A stretch of 13,538 nt of DNA from CAVDRM01 sp963626285 (GTDB lineage: Bacteria > Bacillota > Clostridia > Christensenellales > Aristaeellaceae), in contig CAVFWQ010000060.1 in the NCBI GenBank assembly GCA_963626285.1, positions 1 through 13,538 of the forward strand. The letters run 5' to 3'. The translations under genes were made by a program, and so were the position numbers. Below, in pieces: positions 1-5,643 of this stretch; position 1 is the stretch's first letter; the number at the start of each line of letters is the position of its first letter. Under the pieces are notes generated by a model. The model searched no databases and had not been told where the DNA came from. It saw nothing but the letters and a program-made list of their open reading frames with translations.

Positions 1-47
1 ACGATGGCGATGACACGTCCTTGATGGACATGTTCCATGATGTTCAT
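1..47 (-). CDS. 5' end of a gene leaving the window, possibly KDPG-aldolase-like
   Basis: On the minus strand an ATG at 47-45 opens a frame that reads MNIMEHVHQGRVIAIV and runs off the left edge, so only about 16 residues are visible. A GGGAG at 63-67 (minus-strand sense) lies about 14 nt upstream, which is rather far for a ribosome binding site, and a good extended -10 promoter lies further upstream (86-114). The segment RVIAIV resembles the first beta strand of 2-keto-3-deoxy-6-phosphogluconate aldolases, which would suit a sugar-acid locus, but 16 residues cannot prove a family. An in-frame GTG five codons upstream is an alternative start, but the GGGAG would then overlap it. The gene faces away from everything else in the window, so it belongs to a separate transcription unit. 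Confidence 0.45.
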   Translation of the reverse strand, partial: MNIMEHVHQGRVIAI

Positions 48-85
48 AAAAAACGCAAACACTCCCTTCTACCATATTTAAATGT

Positions 86-114
86 ATTATAGCACACCCG
101 CCCTGTCCATACAA
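86..114 (-). promoter_or_regulatory. Promoter for the leftward gene at the window start
   Basis: Read on the minus strand, TTGTAT (109-114) is followed after exactly 17 bp by TATAAT (86-91). A TG one base before the -10 box makes it an extended -10 element. The -35 box matches the sigma-A consensus only in its first three bases, but the -10 is perfect. It drives the partial gene that leaves the window on the left. Confidence 0.55.
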
Positions 115-151
115 CTGAAAAAATCTTAAGCAAAATTACAAAATTTTTGTA

Positions 152-180
152 TTGTCCGTTCGAGCGGCTGACGATATAAT
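152..180 (+). promoter_or_regulatory. Sigma-A promoter of the 151-residue hypothetical gene
   Basis: TTGTCC (152-157) and TATAAT (175-180) are separated by 17 bp. Transcription would begin near 187 and leave a leader of about 80 nt before the ATG at 267. It lies back to back with the leftward promoter at 86-114. Confidence 0.6.
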
Positions 181-266
181 AAATCGTTGCCTGCAATCGG
201 CCTCCCGCATTCCCGCAAGAGGCTTATATAATATCAACGATTTTCGGAAAGGAAGTCAGGCCTTCC
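181..266 (+). promoter_or_regulatory. Leader with nested inverted repeats and a partly occluded ribosome binding site
   Basis: A perfect 9-bp inverted repeat (AAATCGTTG at 181-189 and CAACGATTT at 235-243) encloses a smaller 5-bp one (GCCTC 200-204, GAGGC 219-223). Directly before the start codon, GGAAG (251-255), part of the presumed Shine-Dalgarno, can pair with CTTCC (262-266) around a 6-nt loop. The outer repeat starts close to the -10 box, so its left arm may not be wholly transcribed. It could instead be a protein-binding site. No known riboswitch class was recognised. Confidence 0.35.
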
Positions 267-722
267 ATGAAGCTGTTTGAGCGTTTTGATGAGCTGGCGC
301 AGCGCATCGACAGGATGAATCGTGAGGCTGTGCAACGCTGCGACATTCCCTATATCCGTCTGCACGATTTTACCCATTATATGGATTTGAAGGTGTTTTT
401 CGACGCCTATACCCGCCGTCTTCGCCTGCCGAAGGAGCAATCGGACGCTCTCTTTGCGTTCATTTATGAGGATACGCAAGCCATAAAGCGCGAGCATCCG
501 AAAGCGGATCTGTATCTTTGCACCTTCGCTTATTTCAAACACATGGTTTACCGCACGGGCAATTTAGATACGCCCGATGATTGCGTGGAAAAACTGGATC
601 TGGAATTGTTTGAGCCGTACCGTGCGGCACGGTCGAAGCAAATGCGGGACGAACGGCTTTCCGATGCCGAGTACGCGCTGATTGCGCTCTTTCATGCGCA
701 GATTCTCAAGGACGCTCAATAA
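267..722 (+). CDS. Hypothetical protein, 151 residues, unknown function
   Basis: I do not recognise this family. The product is 151 residues, soluble in appearance, with no signal peptide, membrane segment or metal-binding motif. It is rich in charged and aromatic residues (for example FTHYMDLKVFFDAYTRRL near residues 36-53) and is probably mostly helical. The ATG at 267 is chosen because GGAAAGGAAG lies about 11 bases upstream and a sigma-A promoter sits at 152-180. The gene is monocistronic: it is divergent from the leftward gene and convergent with the regulator gene, whose stop codon is only 21 bp beyond its own. Coding is supported by a full-length open frame and GC-biased third codon positions like those of its neighbours. 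Nothing ties it to the catabolic operon, from which the regulator gene separates it. Confidence 0.75.
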   Translation: MKLFERFDELAQRIDRMNREAVQRCDIPYIRLHDFTHYMDLKVFFDAYTRRLRLPKEQSDALFAFIYEDTQAIKREHPKADLYLCTFAYFKHMVYRTGNLDTPDDCVEKLDLELFEPYRAARSKQMRDERLSDAEYALIALFHAQILKDAQ

Positions 723-749
723 AAGAGTGCCCTGTCCTTCCGTTCACTC
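718..749 (-). terminator. Weak possible terminator of the regulator gene
   Basis: In the minus-strand sense GAGTG (749-745) and CACTC (729-725) can form a 5-bp stem with a 15-nt loop, followed by TTTTATT (724-718). The stem overlaps the regulator stop codon and lies between two convergent genes. The long loop and short stem make this a weak candidate. Confidence 0.25.
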
Positions 750-1931
750 ATCCTGCTCGTCTTTGTTCAAAGGCGTTTCAAAGCAGTAGTGATGCGGGAA
801 ATTTTTATCAAACAGCTCGGCAAAGGCGCGGCGATTTGCCACCTGCGCCACCTGAAACAACTTGCGCATACGATACTGCATGGAGCTTTCGGAAAGAAAA
901 AGTCTCCCTGCGATGCTTTCATAGCTGTCGCCTGTCAGCAGCTCCCGAATGATGCGAAAATCCAGTTCATCACAGCGCTGAATGCAGCGGTCAATGCGCA
1001 TCAGCGCCTGAAGGGTCGGCTCGTCATAAAACGGGCCGCCCTCAAAGTGTCCGCCGATGGGGTGTCTGACGGGAAGCGCAGCGTCCGGCGCTCCGTCACG
1101 GCGCGTGCTTTCGCGTTCTAAAATACGGCCGGGAGCCGTAATTCTAAACTGTAAATTTTCGTTTCGGTTTTCCTGCAAGTACAGCCAGATGGTGACGGCG
1201 CTCGCACCAATAGCCTCAAAATTAATCATAAGAGAGGTGATGGCGGGACGGCAGTATTGGCCGATTCGATTGCCGTTAAAGGAAGCAAGCAGCAGTTTAT
1301 CCGGCACTTCTAAATGATGCTCTTCGCAGAAATGCAAAAAAGCGACGGCCACATAATCATTCGGGCAGAGAACGGCGTCAAAGCCGTCCGCCTCGTTTAA
1401 AAACGCATCAAAGCTTTCTGAAATATAGGTCTTATACGAAAAGCTCTTGCTGCGGAGCAGCCCGCCGCTCAAATCGGCATAATGCCGCATGGCTTCACTG
1501 CGGACAGCGTCATTCATGGAATTATAGCCAACGCCGACCATCGCCACGGAGCGGGCGCCTTTTTGCAGGAAAAAATCAAGCATTTGCTCCGTGGCAATGC
1601 GACGGGAAAAAGTCGCGCAGGAATAGTGAAAATCGACATAGTCCGCATCAATGCCTGTGACAACGATGCGCTTTTTCAGCGTTTCCAAATTTTGCAGGAC
1701 GGTCTGCATTCTGGAGGATTCAAACCCGATGACGATGACCGTATCTCCGGCCAAAGTGTCCTCCTTTAATTCTTCACAGCTGCTGTACATTCGTGCGGAA
1801 TAGCCCTTGCGCACCGCAACCCTGCGGATGCTGCCGACCACGGAAGCGCAGATGGGGGTGTCGTGGCATTCCTTGTCCATCAGCACGGGAATGGCAGGAC
1901 GGCCGCGCGGAACAACCGGCTTTGAGGTCAT
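744..1931 (-). CDS. Transcriptional regulator: LacI-type ligand-binding domain with C-terminal HTH
   Basis: This 395-residue protein has a sugar-binding, LacI/periplasmic-binding-protein fold over roughly residues 14-275 (strand-like IPVLMD, RKGYSARMY, TVIVIGF, KRIVVTGID, SVAMVGVG, DAVLCPNDYVAVAFL, LLLASFNG). The usual N-terminal LacI DNA-binding helices are missing: only a short basic RGRPAIP-like lead-in precedes the first strand. The C-terminus instead carries a helix-turn-helix (about residues 320-375, with GDSYESIAGRLFLSESSMQYRMRKLFQV) resembling LuxR/GerE-type HTHs. The start is supported by AAGGAGG a few bases upstream of the ATG. The gene is transcribed divergently from the catabolic operon, so it most likely senses a sugar, sugar acid or pathway intermediate and controls that operon and itself. 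Whether it activates or represses cannot be told from the sequence. Confidence 0.85.
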   Translation of the reverse strand: MTSKPVVPRGRPAIPVLMDKECHDTPICASVVGSIRRVAVRKGYSARMYSSCEELKEDTLAGDTVIVIGFESSRMQTVLQNLETLKKRIVVTGIDADYVDFHYSCATFSRRIATEQMLDFFLQKGARSVAMVGVGYNSMNDAVRSEAMRHYADLSGGLLRSKSFSYKTYISESFDAFLNEADGFDAVLCPNDYVAVAFLHFCEEHHLEVPDKLLLASFNGNRIGQYCRPAITSLMINFEAIGASAVTIWLYLQENRNENLQFRITAPGRILERESTRRDGAPDAALPVRHPIGGHFEGGPFYDEPTLQALMRIDRCIQRCDELDFRIIRELLTGDSYESIAGRLFLSESSMQYRMRKLFQVAQVANRRAFAELFDKNFPHHYCFETPLNKDEQDE

Positions 1932-2064
1932 GATGTCCTCCTTTCATGACGGCTCAGTCTTACACTCAATTGGATTTATATTCGACAGGCTGCGTCTTTT
2001 TTCCTGCAATGCAAAAAGCACTTATTTTAACGCATAGAAAGTGTAGAATGAAACTTAATTAAAT

Positions 2065-2093
2065 ATTTTATCACACCTTTCAGAAAAAGACAA
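2065..2093 (-). promoter_or_regulatory. Promoter of the regulator gene
   Basis: In the minus-strand sense TTGTCT (2093-2088) is followed after 17 bp by TAAAAT (2070-2065), with a TG one base before the -10 box. The resulting leader of the regulator mRNA is roughly 125 nt. It is back to back with the operon promoter at 2130-2158. Confidence 0.5.
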
Positions 2094-2096
2094 TAT

Positions 2097-2142
2097 GAAG
2101 TTTTTGCAATTCCCGCCGAAGTTTTCAAATTGAAGAATTTTC
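2097..2142. promoter_or_regulatory. Candidate operator: direct repeats between the divergent promoters
   Basis: GAAGTTTT occurs at 2097-2104 and again at 2118-2125, exactly 21 bp apart (two helical turns). Both are followed by a CAATT/AAATT-like tail. A third, diverged GAAG copy starts at 2132 and overlaps the -35 box of the operon promoter. Direct repeats on one face of the helix would suit binding by a regulator dimer. AT-rich DNA gives chance repeats, so this is only a candidate. Confidence 0.35.
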
Positions 2143-2158
2143 GGGCGCAGTATATAAT
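2130..2158 (+). promoter_or_regulatory. Promoter of the catabolic operon
   Basis: TTGAAG (2130-2135) and TATAAT (2153-2158) are separated by 17 bp, placing the transcription start near 2165 and giving a leader of about 30 nt. It is the only good promoter seen upstream of the plus-strand gene cluster that starts at 2197. Confidence 0.6.
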
Positions 2159-2182
2159 GATGACAATCATGTTCCATATGAT
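2157..2182. promoter_or_regulatory. Inverted ATGAT/ATCAT motifs at the predicted transcription start
   Basis: Three alternating copies, ATGAT (2157-2161), ATCAT (2166-2170) and ATGAT (2178-2182), form two overlapping imperfect palindromes across the presumed start of transcription. A repressor bound here would block the operon promoter. The arms are only 5 bp, so chance occurrence is possible. Confidence 0.25.
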
Positions 2183-2196
2183 ACAGGAGGTCTTCT

Positions 2197-3060
2197 ATGG
2201 AATCATTTGAACTTCTTGCCCCGCAGATTTACCGCTTGCAGGTGCCTTTTCCCGGCGACTGGACAGGGGTCACGCTGGTTCGCGGTGAAAAAAATGTGCT
2301 CATTGATACCGGCGGCTGTGCGGAAACGGTTGACTCGACCATTGTTCCCGCGCTGAAAGAGCTGGGGCTGACGCTCAACGACATGGATGCCGTGCTGCTG
2401 ACGCACACGCATGGCGACCATATCGGCGGTCTTCCGCGCATTCGTGCCCTTGCGCCGGACATCCGTGTGGCGGCTTACGCGCCGATGGCGGACAAGGTAC
2501 GCAACCCGCTCATCTACATGAAGCGGATTCGCGGCCGTTTTCCCGGCTTCAGCAGCCCGCCGTCCGGCAGCATTGCAGGGTGCGAGCCCGATATTCTGCT
2601 GAATGACGGCGACAAGCTGTATGGCTATCTGCGGCTGATTTATACTCCCGGTCACGATGACGACGCCGTCTGCTTCATGGATGAGCGGTGCAGTGCCCTC
2701 ATCACAGGGGATTCTTTGCAGCTCAACGGTACGCGCTCCCAAGGCAGCGCGCTGTGCATGTTCGTCGGCGACTATTTATCGTCCGTGGAGCGGCTGATTG
2801 CGGAAAAGCCGGAATACATCATCGCCGGGCATGAATATCTGCCGCTTGGCGGATTTGCCAAGGGGCAAAAGGACGTCACGGCTTATCTCCGCCGGTGCAG
2901 GGAGCTGATTGAATTTTATCGCGGCTTTGTCCGCGGCATGCAGCTTGCCGGCAACAGTGACCCTGCCGCCATTGCGCGGGCGCTCATTCATGAAATCGGC
3001 GGCGAAGAGCCTCAGAAGCTGTGCCTGCCCCTTTATACCGTCACGCAGCTGATGAAATGA
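2197..3060 (+). CDS. Metallo-beta-lactamase-fold hydrolase
   Basis: The 287-residue product carries the family signature THTHGDH (residues 69-75), giving metal ligands His70, His72, Asp74 and His75. It also has the later ligand positions in PGH (151-153), GDS (171-173) and GHEY (211-214). This is a binuclear zinc or iron hydrolase fold of usual length, cytoplasmic, without a signal peptide. The family includes lactonases, thioesterases and glyoxalase II-like enzymes, so substrate cannot be read from the motif. As the first gene of a sugar-acid operon a lactonase role is plausible: opening the lactone made by a sugar dehydrogenase. Clearing an acyl thioester or acyl phosphate is an alternative. 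AGGAGG lies 6 nt before the ATG. The next gene begins 41 nt downstream. Confidence 0.9.
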   Translation: MESFELLAPQIYRLQVPFPGDWTGVTLVRGEKNVLIDTGGCAETVDSTIVPALKELGLTLNDMDAVLLTHTHGDHIGGLPRIRALAPDIRVAAYAPMADKVRNPLIYMKRIRGRFPGFSSPPSGSIAGCEPDILLNDGDKLYGYLRLIYTPGHDDDAVCFMDERCSALITGDSLQLNGTRSQGSALCMFVGDYLSSVERLIAEKPEYIIAGHEYLPLGGFAKGQKDVTAYLRRCRELIEFYRGFVRGMQLAGNSDPAAIARALIHEIGGEEPQKLCLPLYTVTQLMK

Positions 3061-3101
3061 AATGCTGTTAATAATTTATTATAAAGGAAGGACTGAACAA
3101 T

Positions 3102-3899
3102 ATGTCTGACAAGAAATCCGTTCTTATCACCGGCTCCTCTCACGGCATCGGCGCGGCTGCGGTCATTGCTTTTGCCAAAGAAGGCTATGACGTCGGCATC
3201 AATTACTGCAATTCTCCGGCTGATGCGGAGGACGTCGCCCGTCAGTGCAGGGAAATCGGCGCGGATGCGCAGATTTACAAGGCTGATGTCAGCAAGCGGG
3301 AAGACTGTGAAAACATGCTCCATGCGTTTATCGAGCATTTCGGAAAAATCGACGTGCTGATTAACAATGCGGGCGGCGCGCTCAAAATGCCCAAGGGCGG
3401 CTTCATCGATATGCCGATGGACTACTGGGACAGCCAGATCGCCCTGAACTTAAGCTCTGCTGCGTACTGCTCTCATGCGGCTGCCAAGGACATGGTCGAA
3501 AAAGGCATTCACGGCGCTATCATCAACGTGTCCTCCGTTCACAGCCTTGTTACATGGGTGCGCCGCAAGGCGCTGCCGTATTCCGCCGGAAAAGCGGGCT
3601 TGAATATGTTCACCAAGTCCATCGGCGTTGAACTTATCAAATACGGCATCAATGTCAACTGCATCGCGCCCGGCCTTATTTACACAAAAATTATGAGCCG
3701 CTATTCCGAAAAGGACATTACCGGCTTTAACCGCAAGATCCCGATTGGTCACGGCGGTCAGCCCGACGATATCGTCCCCATGATGCTGTTCCTTGCCGAT
3801 AAGGAAAAGAGCCGCTTCATTGTCGGCCAGACCATCTTTATTGACGGCGGCCAGACCATTGACGGCGCAATCGACAACATGCTTGAAGACGAATTCTGA
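3102..3899 (+). CDS. Short-chain dehydrogenase/reductase (SDR)
   Basis: This 265-residue classical SDR has the cofactor motif TGSSHGIG (residues 10-17), NNAG (88-91), Asn116, the catalytic Ser in VSSVHS (about residue 145) and the YSAGK active site (Tyr160, Lys164). It is NAD(P)-dependent and probably oxidises a hydroxyl group of a sugar or sugar acid. The sequence INYCNSPADAEDV after the second strand, with no acidic residue at its end, leans towards NADP(H), though that is weak evidence. Residues 146-158 are slightly longer than usual between the Ser and Tyr. AAGGAAGG provides the ribosome binding site. In this operon it could oxidise the sugar itself, or the 2-keto-3-deoxy acid made by the next enzyme, as SDRs do in diketo sugar-acid pathways. 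Confidence 0.93.
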   Translation: MSDKKSVLITGSSHGIGAAAVIAFAKEGYDVGINYCNSPADAEDVARQCREIGADAQIYKADVSKREDCENMLHAFIEHFGKIDVLINNAGGALKMPKGGFIDMPMDYWDSQIALNLSSAAYCSHAAAKDMVEKGIHGAIINVSSVHSLVTWVRRKALPYSAGKAGLNMFTKSIGVELIKYGINVNCIAPGLIYTKIMSRYSEKDITGFNRKIPIGHGGQPDDIVPMMLFLADKEKSRFIVGQTIFIDGGQTIDGAIDNMLEDEF

Positions 3900-3929
3900 T
3901 TTTTCATATTCGATAAAAATACTGATGAA

Positions 3930-3944
3930 GAGGTCTATGGCCTC
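3930..3944 (+). other. Small intercistronic stem-loop
   Basis: In the 67-nt gap between the SDR and dehydratase genes, GAGGTC (3930-3935) pairs with GGCCTC (3939-3944), including one G-U pair, around a 3-nt loop. It has no following U run, so it is not a terminator. It might be a processing or stability element for the downstream mRNA, or chance. Confidence 0.25.
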
Positions 3945-3966
3945 AAAATAAAGGAGGATACAGACT

Positions 3967-5643
3967 ATGGCACGCAAATATGAAGATATGAGAAGCTGCT
4001 GGGAATTTGGCGAGGCAAATGAATGCCGCCGCGGATTGATGCTGGGCATGGGCTATACGGAAGAAGAGCTTCATCGCCCGCTGATCGCTGTCGTTGACTC
4101 TTGGAATGAATATAATCCCGGCCACGTTCATCTGAATCAGCTTGCCGAGCGCGTCAAGCAGGGCATCCGTGAAGCGGGCGGCCTGCCGCTGGAAGTGATG
4201 ACCACCGCCATCTGCGACGGCATGGTGCTGAAAGACCCCAAATATATCGAGGTCCCTTCCCGCAACTCCATTGCTGACCAGGTCGAGCTGACCGTGGACG
4301 GCAATTTCTTTGACGGCATGGTGCTTCTGTCCACCTGCGACTCCATCGTGCCCGGCCACCTGATGGGCGCCGCCCGTCTGGACATTCCGGCCATCGTTGT
4401 GACCGGCGGCTATATGCCTCTGGGTACGTTCCGCGGCAGGGAAGTCGTGCATATCCGTGCGCAGGATAAGGTCGGCGCGGCTGCCGAGGGCAAAATCGAT
4501 ATGGATCTGTACAACGGTCTGATTCAGCACAGCTGGGGCATCTGCGGCGGCTGCACCTCCATGACCACCGCCAACTCCATGTGCATGATGGCCGAAGCAA
4601 TGGGCATGACGCTGCCCGGCAACTCCTCCATGTCCGCCGTATCCAGCGAGATCCGCAATCTGGCGTTCCGCGCCGGCAAGCGCATCATGGAGCTGGTGAA
4701 GGAAGGCATCACCGCCCGCCAGATCATCACGCCCGAATCCATTAAAAATGCCATCGCCGTTGACATGGCCGTCGCCGGCTCTTCCAACCTTATCCTGCAT
4801 CTGCCCGCCATCGGTCATGAAGCGGGCTATGACCTGCCGTGGTGGAAGTATTTCGATGAAATGTCCAACTCCGTGCCGCTGCTGTCTCACCTGATGCCCG
4901 GCGGCGAATATTCCGTTAAGGACTTTGATTTGGCCGGCGGTATGCCCGCGCTGATGAAGAATCTGCTGCCGCGTCTGAACGGCGACTGCATGACCGTGAA
5001 CGGCCACACCGTCCGTGAAAATGTGGAAAATGCCGTTATTTACAATGACGACTGCATCCGCACGCTGGATAACCCCGTGATGACCGAGCCGGGTCTGGGC
5101 GTGCTGTACGGTTCGCTTGCGCCGGAAGGCTCCATCATTAAGATCGCCGCTGTTCCGCAGAACCTGATGACCTTCAAAGGCAAGGCGAAGGTCTTTAATT
5201 CCCTGCACGATGCGTTGGACGCCCTGCGCTCCGGCAAGATTCACGAGGGCGATGCCTGCGTCCTGCGCTTCCTCGGCTTAAAGGGGCGCTTCGGCACTAC
5301 GGCTTTCACCTTCCAGGAAGAGCTGAAAGGGCAGCCCGCGCTGTACAATTCCTGCGCCATCATCACGGACGGCCGTTTCTCCGGCGGTACATCCGGCTTG
5401 AGCGTCGGTTATGTCAGCCCCGAAGCGGCTCTCGGCAGCCCGCTGGCCGTTGTGCATGAGGGTGATGAGATCGCCATTGACATTCCCAACCGCCGCATTG
5501 ATTTGTGCATCCCCGAAGATGAGCTCAAAGCGCGTATCGAAGCCTTCAAGTGGGAGTTCCCCGGCAAGGACTATCAGCGCTATCTGCGTCTGTTCTCCAA
5601 GAATGTCGGCTCGATGGCCAAGGGCGGCATCTGGGAGGTTTAA
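3967..5643 (+). CDS. IlvD/EDD-family dehydratase, probably for a sugar acid
   Basis: The 558-residue protein is a full-length member of the dihydroxy-acid dehydratase / 6-phosphogluconate dehydratase / aldonate dehydratase family. It has NEYNPGHVHLN (47-57), ICDG (82-85), TCDSIVPG (123-130), GICGGCTSMTTANSM (191-205), LPGNSS and, near the C-terminus, DGRFSGGTSGLSVGYVSPEA. Cys124 and Cys193 are the expected iron-sulfur ligands; Asp84 and Asp125 are the expected metal ligands. The reaction would be removal of water from a 2,3-dihydroxy acid to give a 2-keto-3-deoxy acid. One key feature is off-consensus: the Lys that follows Cys-Asp in the family (CDK, carbamylated in solved structures) is Ser126 here. 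The neighbours are dehydrogenases, not branched-chain amino-acid genes, so a catabolic sugar-acid role is more likely than IlvD. AAGGAGG precedes the ATG by 9 nt. The stop codon overlaps the next start as TAATG. Confidence 0.93.
   Translation: MARKYEDMRSCWEFGEANECRRGLMLGMGYTEEELHRPLIAVVDSWNEYNPGHVHLNQLAERVKQGIREAGGLPLEVMTTAICDGMVLKDPKYIEVPSRNSIADQVELTVDGNFFDGMVLLSTCDSIVPGHLMGAARLDIPAIVVTGGYMPLGTFRGREVVHIRAQDKVGAAAEGKIDMDLYNGLIQHSWGICGGCTSMTTANSMCMMAEAMGMTLPGNSSMSAVSSEIRNLAFRAGKRIMELVKEGITARQIITPESIKNAIAVDMAVAGSSNLILHLPAIGHEAGYDLPWWKYFDEMSNSVPLLSHLMPGGEYSVKDFDLAGGMPALMKNLLPRLNGDCMTVNGHTVRENVENAVIYNDDCIRTLDNPVMTEPGLGVLYGSLAPEGSIIKIAAVPQNLMTFKGKAKVFNSLHDALDALRSGKIHEGDACVLRFLGLKGRFGTTAFTFQEELKGQPALYNSCAIITDGRFSGGTSGLSVGYVSPEAALGSPLAVVHEGDEIAIDIPNRRIDLCIPEDELKARIEAFKWEFPGKDYQRYLRLFSKNVGSMAKGGIWEV

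Noticed and set aside
3943..5244. 433-codon open frame on the minus strand across the SDR and dehydratase genes
   Set aside because: It lies antisense to clearly recognised dehydratase sequence and its product is a low-complexity His/Gly/Ala-rich string typical of a frame shadow in GC-rich DNA.
5550..5642. Upstream extension of the flavoprotein gene
   Set aside because: The extension overlaps the dehydratase C-terminus by 31 codons. The ATG at 5643 in a TAATG overlap starts right before the FAD-binding strand.
3967..5643. Branched-chain amino-acid dihydroxy-acid dehydratase IlvD
   Set aside because: No ilv or leu genes are nearby, the CDK motif is CDS, and all neighbours are catabolic carbohydrate-type enzymes.
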